Of a stretch of 16,329 nucleotides of DNA, positions 1 through 6,400 are shown piece by piece. This stretch comes from Burkholderiales bacterium. Lineage in GTDB: Bacteria > Pseudomonadota > Gammaproteobacteria > Burkholderiales > Burkholderiaceae_D. Position 1 is the stretch's first letter. Every line of letters starts with the position of its first letter. A program made the translations under genes and the position numbers. Under the pieces are notes generated by a model that was not told where the DNA came from, ran no database searches, and saw nothing but the letters and a program-made list of their open reading frames with translations. The stretch spans positions 1 through 16,329 of the forward strand of contig JAGWUK010000014.1 in NCBI GenBank assembly GCA_028868455.1. The letters run 5' to 3'.

Positions 1-2
1 TG

Positions 3-284
3 GCGGTTGGTTCAGAAAAAGACGGGACAAACTATTGCGCGTTTTTGGCATGGGGAATCTGTGGGAAGTTGGCGGGCGTATTTGACGCGAATGGGACGAC
101 TGATACAACCAGCACGATCGATGCGTTTTGCGTCAAACCAGATTTTAATATATTTATTGTTTGCTGCAAGGACGGCGTTGCGTTCCCGCCGCCCATGCTC
201 ATGGACGCACCTGATGCACCTGATGCAATGCAATCCGTCAGAGACTTGTTGCCCCGTCTGAACCGTCGGCTTGTCGGTTGCTGA
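3..284 (+). CDS. Possible 3' end of an unidentified gene (partial, runs off the left edge)
   Basis: An open frame enters from the left edge and stops with TGA at 282-284. It translates to about 93 residues with a protein-like composition (Gly, Asp, Thr and Ala rich, six Cys). The first codon positions are mostly purine, a usual sign of a coding frame, and the other frames here look less coding-like. The tail contains the repeat DAPDAPDAM, encoded by tandem 9-base units. The last 47 bases overlap the 3' end of the convergent ParB-like gene, where it can only be one of two overlapping frames. I recognise no domain. It could also be a chance open frame, since no start codon or upstream sequence can be seen. 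Confidence 0.35.
   Translation, partial: AVGSEKDGTNYCAFLAWGICGKLAGVFDANGTTDTTSTIDAFCVKPDFNIFIVCCKDGVAFPPPMLMDAPDAPDAMQSVRDLLPRLNRRLVGC
204..227. repeat. Short tandem repeat, 9-base unit
   Basis: The unit GATGCACCT (first copy GACGCACCT) occurs about 2.7 times. In the plus-strand frame that is open from the left edge it encodes Asp-Ala-Pro repeats. It is too short to imply a mobile element. Confidence 0.6.
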
Positions 285-1065
285 GTTGTTGACGCAGCAT
301 TGCATTCTCTGCCTGCAGTGCGGCGACCTGGCGTCGCAAGGATTGCAGCTCATCGTCAGCAGCTGGTGTATTGTCTGTTGCCGGGCCGGGTTCGGTCTGA
401 GCCTGTGGTTTTGCGGGCGATTTTTGTTCGCGGACTTTTTCTCTGATTTGTCGTGCGGCTTGTTGTAATTCCTTGCGACCGCCTGCAACTGCCGCGACCT
501 GATCCTCGCTTGGCAGCGATGCGACAGCAGCAGCGGCACTGATTGAAATTGTCCCGTCGCGCACGGCCTGTACCAGCTCCGGTGTTGCTGCCTTCTGGAT
601 TTTTTCTATCTGGATCACAGCATTACTGCTGATACCAGCGGTGCGGGCAATTTCCTGCCGGCTTTGCGTGGCTTTGATGACGGGGATGGCCACGTCGCTT
701 TCTGCATTGGTTTCCGGTACTTGTTCTTCATTGAGCTTGCTGCGTGCTGCAACGATTTCTTTCTTGCGTAAGGCCAGCATGCCGCGTTGAAAATCCGAAA
801 CACTGCGGCGGGCCAGATGGTTATCTATCATCCAAAGCTGCACGTCTTCGATATTCGAAAAATGGTCGTTTTGTACGGTTTTAAACGGCAGGTTGTGGCG
901 CTGGCAAATAGCGTAGCGATTGTGTCCGTCAATTAAGACTTCTCCCCAAAGCACTAAAGCATCGCGGCAACCTTCAGTCAGTAAACTGCGTTCCAGCGCC
1001 GCATATTCGTGCTCGGTCAGTGGATCGATATAGGCGCGTAGTGCTTCGTGAATGATGATGCTCAT
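238..1065 (-). CDS. ParB/Srx-fold N-terminal domain DNA-binding protein (orphan ParB-like)
   Basis: The product has 275 aa. Residues 1-90 fit a ParB/sulfiredoxin-like N-terminal domain, with IDGHNRYAIC at 45-54 in the place of the ParB nucleotide-binding GxxR box. Residues 135-156 (SRQEIARTAGISSNAVIQIE) read as a helix-turn-helix. A Pro/Ala/Gln-rich linker (about 213-237) leads to a short coiled coil (238-265) with heptad Leu. The N-terminus matches what I recall of phage and accessory ParB-like proteins, so ATG at 1065 is kept although no good Shine-Dalgarno precedes it. No parA lies beside it and no parS-like site was recognised, so a regulator or accessory DNA-binding role is as likely as partition. 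A palindromic repeat begins 22 bases upstream of the start. The domain assignment is firm and the function is not. Confidence 0.8.
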   Translation of the reverse strand: MSIIIHEALRAYIDPLTEHEYAALERSLLTEGCRDALVLWGEVLIDGHNRYAICQRHNLPFKTVQNDHFSNIEDVQLWMIDNHLARRSVSDFQRGMLALRKKEIVAARSKLNEEQVPETNAESDVAIPVIKATQSRQEIARTAGISSNAVIQIEKIQKAATPELVQAVRDGTISISAAAAVASLPSEDQVAAVAGGRKELQQAARQIREKVREQKSPAKPQAQTEPGPATDNTPAADDELQSLRRQVAALQAENAMLRQQLSNRQADGSDGATSL

Positions 1066-1430
1066 AATAATTGGCTCGTTTCATGAGTAAGGATAGACGC
1101 AAAATTGTCCCCGCGGCGTGATGGCGCGTAGTTGGTTGATAAGTGCTGTATCCGTTGCTATCTTGCTGGCACAATTTGGCGTAAGTCCTGAGGTAATTGG
1201 ACGAAAGCCGGCATTGTAGCCGAACAGCGCCGACTGGCTGCGCAGTCGCGTGTACAATACCTACCCTCTGGGCGTGTTGTACGCCTGCCGCTTTTTATGC
1301 TACCGCGTTCCACCGCATGCCATCCTGTGTCATTGCCATTTTCTACGTTGCTGCGGACTAAACAATATCAAGCTATGCCAGCGTTGTTTGCACAGGCAAG
1401 CGCGCATTACTCCTTACGGAAACCACAATC
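1066..1430. other. Intergenic gap: divergent promoter region with one palindromic repeat
   Basis: The ParB-like gene (minus) and the small acidic gene (plus) diverge from here. The first third is a copy of the window's palindromic repeat (1088-1191). The rest has an imperfect inverted pair, GTACAA (1252-1257) and TTGTAC further along, and a TACAAT hexamer at 1253-1258 that could be a -10 box but lacks a convincing -35. I see no gene or structured RNA. Confidence 0.5.
1088..1191. repeat. Palindromic dispersed repeat, copy A (diverged)
   Basis: The left end AAGGATAGACGCAAAATTGT is an imperfect reverse complement of the right end, CTGGCACAATTTGGCGTAAG followed by TCCTGA. The whole unit can fold as one long hairpin. 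The same ends occur in two tandem copies near 10743-10953. The interior CGTGATGGCGCGTAGT resembles the copy near 5581 more than those tandem copies. Confidence 0.75.
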
Positions 1431-1679
1431 ATGATGACCTACGAAGCATATCTGGACGAAGTTACTACCCTGATGACAGAAAAGTTTGACCTCAGCGATG
1501 AGGATGCCATCAAACATGTCATGCGGGCACAAGCGGCGGATTTCTTCACCTTGCATGACGATATTCCTGCCATGCGTACATTGGAACGTGCAGAACAAGA
1601 TGCGCAGACCATTTTTGATAACCGGAATAAATCGCGCCCGCATACGCCACCGGCGCGCGCAGGAAAAACACGCAAGTAA
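1431..1679 (+). CDS. Small acidic hypothetical protein
   Basis: The product has 82 aa and starts at tandem ATG codons (1431 or 1434) with only a weak GGA upstream. Residues 1-65 are acidic and predicted helical (Asp and Glu frequent, HDD motif near residue 42). The last 15 residues turn basic and Pro-rich (RPHTPPARAGKTRK). There is no signal peptide or membrane segment, so it is probably cytosolic. It lies 84 bases upstream of the RIO kinase gene on the same strand and may be cotranscribed. I do not recognise a named family. It is probably real, because its composition is protein-like while overlapping frames look like shadows. Confidence 0.65.
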   Translation: MMTYEAYLDEVTTLMTEKFDLSDEDAIKHVMRAQAADFFTLHDDIPAMRTLERAEQDAQTIFDNRNKSRPHTPPARAGKTRK

Positions 1680-1763
1680 GGTGAATGGCACCGGTCATTG
1701 TTATCGGCCACGCTTTACTTTTGCCAGATTCTGGCGAGCCCAATACGGAAATCCGCAGCATTA

Positions 1764-2609
1764 ATGAAAACTCCAAAAAGAATCCAACCCTTGGTTGAAG
1801 AAGGACTTATAGACGAAGTTCTGCGACAACTGATGAGCGGAAAAGAGGCCACAGTTTATGTGGTGCGTTGCGGCGAAGAGATTCGTTGCGCCAAAGTGTA
1901 TAAAGAAGCCAGTCAACGCAGTTTTCGCCATGCTGCTTCCTATCAGGAAGGCCGGAAAGTCAAAAATTCACGGCAGGCGCGCGCCATGGAAAAAGGCACG
2001 CGGTATGGTCGCAAGATGCAAGAAGAGGTCTGGCAAAATGCTGAGGTGGATGCGCTGTACCGGTTGGCCGCTGCCGGTGTCAAAGTGCCACGGCCTTATA
2101 TCTGTTTTGAAGGCGTATTGCTGATGGACCTGGTCACCGATGCCAACGGCCATGCAGCACCGCGTCTGAACGATGTGGAACTGACGCCAGAGCTGGCGCT
2201 GACATATCACGCGCAATTAATCAGGCAAGTCGTGTTAATGCTGTGCGCAGGTGTGATACACGGCGATTTGTCTGAATACAATATTCTGGTGGATGCCGAA
2301 GGTCCGGTCATCATCGATTTGCCGCAAGCGATCGATGCTGCCAGCAATACCGAGGCCGCAGTGCTGCTGGAGCGCGACGTCAACAACCTGGCAGAGTATT
2401 TTGGCCAGTTCGCACCGCAACTGCGAACCAGTCACTACGGGAAGGAAATATGGAAGCTGTATGTGGCTGGCACCCTGACGCCTGAAACCGTATTGACCGG
2501 ACAATTTGCCGCAGATACGCACATTGCCGATGTCGGCGCGGTGATGCGCGAAATCGAACTGGCGCGCAAAGAAGAAGAGGAGCGTCAGCGGCGTTTGCTT
2601 GAAATGTAA
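1764..2609 (+). CDS. RIO-type serine/threonine protein kinase
   Basis: The 281-aa product is a compact RIO kinase. It has a nucleotide-binding loop GKEATVYVV (26-34), the ATP-anchoring Lys in AKVYK (K44), a catalytic loop HGDLSEYNIL (166-175; D168, N173) and a metal-binding Asp in IIDLPQAID (D185). The N-terminal LVEEGLIDEVLRQL is a small winged-helix-like segment, and the C-terminus ends in a charged Arg/Glu helix. The length fits bacterial RIO kinases. ATG 1764 is chosen because the family sequence begins MKTPKRIQPL; an in-frame extension upstream to 1698 looks unrelated. Eukaryotic and archaeal RIO kinases mature the small ribosomal subunit, while the substrate of the bacterial members is not settled. 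All key kinase residues are present, so an active enzyme is expected. Confidence 0.92.
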   Translation: MKTPKRIQPLVEEGLIDEVLRQLMSGKEATVYVVRCGEEIRCAKVYKEASQRSFRHAASYQEGRKVKNSRQARAMEKGTRYGRKMQEEVWQNAEVDALYRLAAAGVKVPRPYICFEGVLLMDLVTDANGHAAPRLNDVELTPELALTYHAQLIRQVVLMLCAGVIHGDLSEYNILVDAEGPVIIDLPQAIDAASNTEAAVLLERDVNNLAEYFGQFAPQLRTSHYGKEIWKLYVAGTLTPETVLTGQFAADTHIADVGAVMREIELARKEEEERQRRLLEM

Positions 2610-2668
2610 GAAAATCCTGTCGTCAACGACCTATACTTATCTTATATCTGGCAGATCAGGAGAACATC

Positions 2669-3208
2669 ATGACAAACAAATCGACAGAAACAGCCATTCT
2701 GGGCGGGGGTTGTTTTTGGTGCATTGAGGCCGTATTCCAGCAAATTCTGGGGGTTGCCAAGGTTGAATCCGGTTATGCGGGCGGCGAAGTCGTTCGCCCG
2801 ACGTATGAACAGATCTGTACCGGAAAAACAGGGCATGCTGAAGTCATACGTTTGAGTTTTGATCCGGATGTCATCAGCTATCGTGAGTTGCTGGAAATCT
2901 TTTTTACGATTCATGATCCGACGACCTTAAATCGTCAGGGCAACGATATCGGCACGCAATATCGCTCCGTGATTTATTACCTGAGCGCAGAGCAGCAAGC
3001 GATGGCGCAGCAAGTGATCAAAGCCATGGGAGCCGTCTGGGATGCCCCTATCGTGACGGAATTATCACCGGCGCCGGAATTTTATGTTGCCGAAGACTAT
3101 CACCAGAATTATTTTCGTCAGCATCCGCAGCAAGGCTATTGCTCGCTGGTGGTGGCACCCAAAGTCGCCAAGGCGCGCAAATTATTTTCCAATAAACTGA
3201 TTGCCTGA
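2669..3208 (+). CDS. msrA: Peptide-methionine (S)-S-oxide reductase MsrA
   Basis: This 179-aa cytosolic repair enzyme reduces the S-epimer of methionine sulfoxide in proteins, with thioredoxin as the usual electron source. The signature GGGCFWCIEAVF (12-23) carries catalytic C15. Other family blocks are ESGYAGG (33-39), GHAEV (55-59) and the IGTQYRSVIYY segment (94-104). C158 in QQGYCSLVVAPK is the likely resolving cysteine, and C18 or C50 might also take part. A clear AGGAG lies 9 bases before ATG 2669. There is no signal peptide and no fused MsrB domain. The HIT gene starts 8 bases after its stop, so the two are very probably cotranscribed. Confidence 0.97.
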   Translation: MTNKSTETAILGGGCFWCIEAVFQQILGVAKVESGYAGGEVVRPTYEQICTGKTGHAEVIRLSFDPDVISYRELLEIFFTIHDPTTLNRQGNDIGTQYRSVIYYLSAEQQAMAQQVIKAMGAVWDAPIVTELSPAPEFYVAEDYHQNYFRQHPQQGYCSLVVAPKVAKARKLFSNKLIA

Positions 3209-3216
3209 AACACGCA

Positions 3217-3651
3217 ATGATGACAAGCGAACCGACGATTTTCGAACGTTTATTGAGCGGTGAGTTACCTTGTGCCAAGGTATACGAAGATGCACTGGTG
3301 TTTGCCTTCATGGATGCCGGACAACTGAATCCCGGGCATGTATTGATCGCCACCAAAAAGCCATATGTCACGCTGATGGAGGCGGACGAGGAGTCCGTGG
3401 TGGCCATGATGCGGCTGGCACGGCATATTGCACGGGCCGTGCAGACGGTATTCAAGCCAGAGGGCGTCACGCTGTTGCAAGCCAATTTGCCGGCTGGCTG
3501 GCAAACCGTGCCACATTTGCATATGCACGTGGTGCCGCGCTATGCCGGTGATGGCGTAGAGCTGGTCTGGCCGCGTAAAGAACCCGGCATGTCTGCCTTG
3601 CTAACTTACGCCCGCCAGATTGCCGCCGACCCTGAAATCGCCGGGCTGTAA
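3217..3651 (+). CDS. HIT family nucleotide hydrolase/transferase
   Basis: The product has 144 aa with the histidine triad HLHMHVVPR at 100-108 (H100, H102, H104). N-terminal elements are typical: IFERLLSGELPCAKVYED (8-25), then a Pro-Gly-His block at 39-41. The family hydrolyses nucleotidyl phosphoramidates or dinucleoside polyphosphates through a His-AMP intermediate; the substrate of this member cannot be read from sequence. The N-terminal CxxC zinc pair of some HIT proteins is missing. The start is one of two adjacent ATGs (3217 or 3220), 8 bases after msrA. The 3' end runs into a hairpin plus T-run that probably ends the transcript. Confidence 0.93.
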   Translation: MMTSEPTIFERLLSGELPCAKVYEDALVFAFMDAGQLNPGHVLIATKKPYVTLMEADEESVVAMMRLARHIARAVQTVFKPEGVTLLQANLPAGWQTVPHLHMHVVPRYAGDGVELVWPRKEPGMSALLTYARQIAADPEIAGL

Positions 3652-3669
3652 AGCGCGCTGGCGGTTTTT
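3639..3669 (+). terminator. Probable intrinsic terminator of the msrA-HIT unit
   Basis: CGCCGG (3639-3644) can pair with CTGGCG (3658-3663), including one G-U pair, and five T follow at 3665-3669. The hairpin overlaps the HIT stop codon. A perfect 7-base alternative arm CCGCCAG lies at 3612-3618. The stem is short, so strength is uncertain. Confidence 0.5.
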
Positions 3670-3990
3670 AATTGCGACTTGATTCCCGCACGGGGCAACG
3701 GCATTTAGAAACCAATCCGTCGTTGCGTCTGATGCGCAGTGTGCAAATACTGCGATTCAGTCCATTACTATTCCTGAGCGCACCCGCTTTTTCACGAAAA
3801 ATGCCCGGCGTGCCGCCGCCATGCGCTGTGGCACAGGGCATTGTTGCATCAATGCGCAACAATTAAAATTTTGTCACGTAAAAGTTATTTTTTGCTATGA
3901 TTGCCTGCATCCTGCAAGGCGCGTCTGCATTCCTTTGGCAGGATGTCTATCGTTGCTGAATTTTCCGGATAACAATTTTTGGGGAAATCT
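3670..3990. other. Intergenic gap: promoter region of the lysozyme unit
   Basis: There is no convincing gene here. A hairpin TTGTTGC/GCAACAA (3841-3862) lies just before an AT-rich stretch. TTGTCA (3871-3876) and TATGAT (3896-3901) form a plausible sigma-70 promoter with a long 19-base spacer, leaving a leader of about 80 bases before the lysozyme start. Confidence 0.45.
3871..3901 (+). promoter_or_regulatory. Candidate sigma-70 promoter for the lysozyme gene
   Basis: TTGTCA and TATGAT are separated by 19 bases, with five and five of six consensus bases respectively. The spacer is longer than the ideal 17. A 7-bp inverted repeat lies directly upstream. Confidence 0.4.
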
Positions 3991-4518
3991 ATGGCCTTAC
4001 GTGAGGTGAATCAGGCAACCGTCGATCTGGTCAAACAATTTGAAGGCATTCCAGACGGCGATCCCAGTACCAACAATATCGATCCTTACCTTGATCCCGT
4101 GAATATCTGGACCATAGGCTGGGGGCATGCGATTACTTATCAGGGACGATTTTTGAAAGGCGATGCGGATAGGGCGCAAGTCAAGGCGCTGTATCCCAAT
4201 GGCATCACGCTGGCGCAGGCGACCAGCCTGTTGCAGACTGATTTGATGAACGCCGGGCGCGATGTCAGCTCGGTCGTGACCGTCAGTCTGAACGACAATG
4301 AATTCGGCGCCTTGACCAGCTTCACCTTTAATCTCGGCATTGGCAATTTGCGCAGCTCAACCTTGCTGCGCAAATTGAATGCGGGCGACCGGATGGGGGC
4401 AGCGGATCAGTTTAATGTCTGGATCATGGCTGGCGGCAAACCCATGCCGGGTCTGATCAAGCGCCGAGCCGCAGAGCGCGCCTTGTTTTTACAGCCTGTT
4501 GCGTCAGCCAGCAATTAA
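3991..4518 (+). CDS. GH24 (T4-type) lysozyme/endolysin-like muramidase
   Basis: The product has 175 aa. Residues 8-50 carry the GH24 catalytic triad as in T4 lysozyme: Glu in KQFEG (E18), Asp in YLDP (D35) and Thr in WTIGWGH (T41). Later blocks typical of phage-type endolysins are ALTSFTFNLGIGNLRSSTLL (about 107-126) and the closing GLIKRRAAERALF. The predicted reaction is cleavage of the MurNAc-GlcNAc bond of peptidoglycan. ATG 3991 is chosen for its GGGGA at 3981-3985. No signal peptide is visible, so crossing the membrane would need a partner or lysis. The next gene, 15 bases on, encodes a secreted or membrane protein, and no phage genes are nearby. It may be a domesticated endolysin or part of a two-gene function. 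Confidence 0.9.
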   Translation: MALREVNQATVDLVKQFEGIPDGDPSTNNIDPYLDPVNIWTIGWGHAITYQGRFLKGDADRAQVKALYPNGITLAQATSLLQTDLMNAGRDVSSVVTVSLNDNEFGALTSFTFNLGIGNLRSSTLLRKLNAGDRMGAADQFNVWIMAGGKPMPGLIKRRAAERALFLQPVASASN

Positions 4519-4533
4519 AAAAAGGAAGACATC

Positions 4534-5571
4534 ATGCGTAACGTATTTGCCCGCTTATCTTATTTCTTGTCATGCGCCTTGTTTGGCACGCTGCTGTCGG
4601 CGCAGGCCGCGGCGGCAACCCCAAACACTGCATCTGCCAGTGCTGCTCCCACTGTGACGATTCATCTCGACCAGATTTTCCAGCTGGATATTCCTGGCGT
4701 ATGTGGCGTTATCAGTAAGGATCAATTGCCAATGGTGGATTTGCGGATTAACGGCGTGTTGAGTGGCATGCACCCGGTTGATTGCGATCCTGATCCTGCC
4801 ATGAATAAACTGAGTTTTGTCGTACCGCCTGTGCAGACATCCGGCGAAAATGCGCAGCGTGAAATGCTGTTTGGTTCTCCGTGGCGGGTGCTGAAAAGCG
4901 ACTTTTACCGCGATCTGCCTTATACCGTCAGCTTCAATAACGGTACAGGCGTAAGTGTTTTGGGAACCGGAGCATTACGTATCCAGATACTGAAAACCAG
5001 CTATATCGTGATTGGATTTGTACTGATACTGGCTGTCGGCATTGCCCTGGTCAGGCTGGGCGCTAAATCCGGCTTATTGCGTGACACCAATTCTGTTGCC
5101 AGCAATGTGCGCACCTATAGCCTGGCAAGAGTGCAGATGGCCTGGTGGTTTTTCATCGTGTTTGCTTCGTATGTCTGGCTGTGGGTGGTCGCCGAAGGTA
5201 TGCCGGAACTGTCAGCCCAGGCGCTGGGTTTAATGGGGGTCGGCAGCGGTACTTATCTGGCGGCAGCGGGTGTCGATGCAGGTAAGCAAAATCAGTTTGG
5301 CGAGAGCGAAGGATTCTGGCTGGATATTTTGAGCGACGCGCAAGGTCTGGCTTTATACCGCTTTCAGATGCTGGCGTTTAATATTTTGTTCGGGGTGTTG
5401 TTTCTGGTGTACGTGGTTCAGCATGTCTCAATGCCGCAATTTGACGGCAATATCCTGACGCTGTTAGGCATGAGCGCCGGTACTTATGCCGGTTTTAAAA
5501 TCCCGGAAAAACAAAATAAAAGCACGCCAGACAGCGACGACCCAAAACAAGGCTATACCGCTGCCACTTAA
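4534..5571 (+). CDS. Unnamed exported membrane protein, three C-terminal helices, lysozyme partner
   Basis: The product has 345 aa. A signal peptide (1-28, ending AQAAAA) precedes a periplasmic domain (about 30-152) with two Cys (C57, C84) that could form a disulfide. Hydrophobic helices follow at about 155-175, 202-221 and 279-297. A Gly-rich motif occurs twice, LGLMGVGSGTYLAAAG (231-246) and LLGMSAGTYAGFK (310-322), each after a helix. The segment FWLDILSDAQGLALYRFQM (261-279) lies between them. From memory this LSD...RFQM plus GTY layout recurs in unnamed bacterial membrane proteins, but I know no assigned function. GGAAG lies 7 bases before ATG 4534. The 15-base spacing to the lysozyme gene indicates one transcript. 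A holin-like or anchoring role for the lysozyme is only a guess. Confidence 0.88.
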   Translation: MRNVFARLSYFLSCALFGTLLSAQAAAATPNTASASAAPTVTIHLDQIFQLDIPGVCGVISKDQLPMVDLRINGVLSGMHPVDCDPDPAMNKLSFVVPPVQTSGENAQREMLFGSPWRVLKSDFYRDLPYTVSFNNGTGVSVLGTGALRIQILKTSYIVIGFVLILAVGIALVRLGAKSGLLRDTNSVASNVRTYSLARVQMAWWFFIVFASYVWLWVVAEGMPELSAQALGLMGVGSGTYLAAAGVDAGKQNQFGESEGFWLDILSDAQGLALYRFQMLAFNILFGVLFLVYVVQHVSMPQFDGNILTLLGMSAGTYAGFKIPEKQNKSTPDSDDPKQGYTAAT

Positions 5572-5580
5572 GCATTGAAT

Positions 5581-5668
5581 GGACTGACGCAAAGCCGCAC
5601 CAGAGACGTGATAAGGCGTAGCGGATTGATCTGCACCGACGTCTTGCGGGAGCAATTTTGCGCCAGCG
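5581..5668. repeat. Palindromic dispersed repeat, copy E (diverged)
   Basis: The left end GGACTGACGCAAAGCCGCAC and right end GAGCAATTTTGCGCCAG match the ends of the other copies. The interior (CGTGATAAGGCGTAGCGGAT) aligns with copy A near 1115-1140. It begins 9 bases after the stop codon of the membrane-protein gene and ends 21 bases before the bidirectional terminator. Confidence 0.55.
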
Positions 5669-5689
5669 CTGTTCAAACACCTCGTTAAC

Positions 5690-5723
5690 AAAAAACGCCT
5701 GATTTTTCTCAGGCGTTTTTTTT
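5690..5723. terminator. Strong bidirectional intrinsic terminator
   Basis: A perfect stem CGCCTGA/TCAGGCG (5696-5702 with 5709-5715) has a 6-base loop. It is flanked by an A-run on the left (5690-5695) and a T-run on the right (5716-5723), which pair to extend it. It works in both directions, ending the lysozyme unit (plus) and the phosphatase operon (minus). Confidence 0.93.
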
Positions 5724-5749
5724 CGATGTCGGCGCTTGATGTTGGCTCA

Positions 5750-6400
5750 TTATGGTTTTTCCACTTCCGTCCGGATTTTTTCCAGATCGACCTGACGGAT
5801 ATACACAGGGATATTTTTCCACATGCTGTGATAGCCGTAACCGCCGTTGACCAGCTCATCGAGCGCCTGCTCTTTACTCCAGCCCTGATACAGCATCCGG
5901 TACATTGCCGTGATCAGGCCAGTGCGGTCGGCACCGTGCAGACAATGCAATAAAACCGGCCCCTGTTTCATCCCTGCCGTTATTGCGCGCAAGGCCAGAA
6001 TGACCTCCCTGTCATCGATATCCCAGGTATGGATGCCGATGCGTTGAAGGCGAATGCCGCTTCCTGCCAGCAATTGGCTGTCGGAATGAAAAGCGCGCAG
6101 ACTGACCACGGTTTTGATACCCAAGGATTGCAGCAAAGTCACATCGCCGGTTTGCAGACGTGCGCTGCGGTATAGCAGAGGCGTCACACGGTACAGATTG
6201 CCCGACACGGCGACTTGATTTGCCCACGATGCTGGACGCGGCACCGCGGTGGATTTGGTGGCTGTGGTGACTGTCTCTGCGCCGGTGCTGTTTGCCGCAA
6301 GCGCCATAGGTGCGCCGATACTACAGAGCAGAAGCGTGTAACTCAAGAGCTGGCGGCCAGAAGAACTGCGCAACAAGCGAGGGCGGCGCGTATTTATCAT
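5750..6400 (-). CDS. Exported CX5R tyrosine/dual-specificity-type phosphatase
   Basis: The product has 216 aa. A basic N-terminus plus hydrophobic stretch ending PMALA (1-35) reads as a signal peptide, placing the enzyme in the periplasm. The phosphatase domain spans about 60-205 with the P-loop HCLHGADRTG (152-161; nucleophile C153, R159). HTWDIDD (124-130) may supply the general-acid Asp. The early segment NLYRVTPLLYRSARLQ (68-83) is typical of the dual-specificity group. Family members dephosphorylate phosphoproteins, phosphoinositides or phosphatidylglycerophosphate; the substrate here is unknown. ATG 6400 overlaps the upstream stop as ATGA, which implies translational coupling to the membrane protein before it. 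In-frame codons further upstream are part of that gene and were not used. Confidence 0.88.
   Translation of the reverse strand: MINTRRPRLLRSSSGRQLLSYTLLLCSIGAPMALAANSTGAETVTTATKSTAVPRPASWANQVAVSGNLYRVTPLLYRSARLQTGDVTLLQSLGIKTVVSLRAFHSDSQLLAGSGIRLQRIGIHTWDIDDREVILALRAITAGMKQGPVLLHCLHGADRTGLITAMYRMLYQGWSKEQALDELVNGGYGYHSMWKNIPVYIRQVDLEKIRTEVEKP

Noticed and set aside
1250..1489. 79-codon Cys-rich open frame before the small acidic gene
   Set aside because: It overlaps the better supported gene at 1431 in another frame and lacks a ribosome site.
1723..1735. Palindrome GCCAGATTCTGGC before the RIO kinase
   Set aside because: It is too short, with a one-base centre, to fold as RNA; no known operator matches and it could easily arise by chance.
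1698..1763. 22-residue N-terminal extension of the RIO kinase
   Set aside because: The family start is MKTPKR at 1764 and the extension resembles no kinase sequence.
3991..4518. Prophage at the lysozyme gene
   Set aside because: No integrase, capsid, tail, terminase, spanin or attachment site is visible around it.
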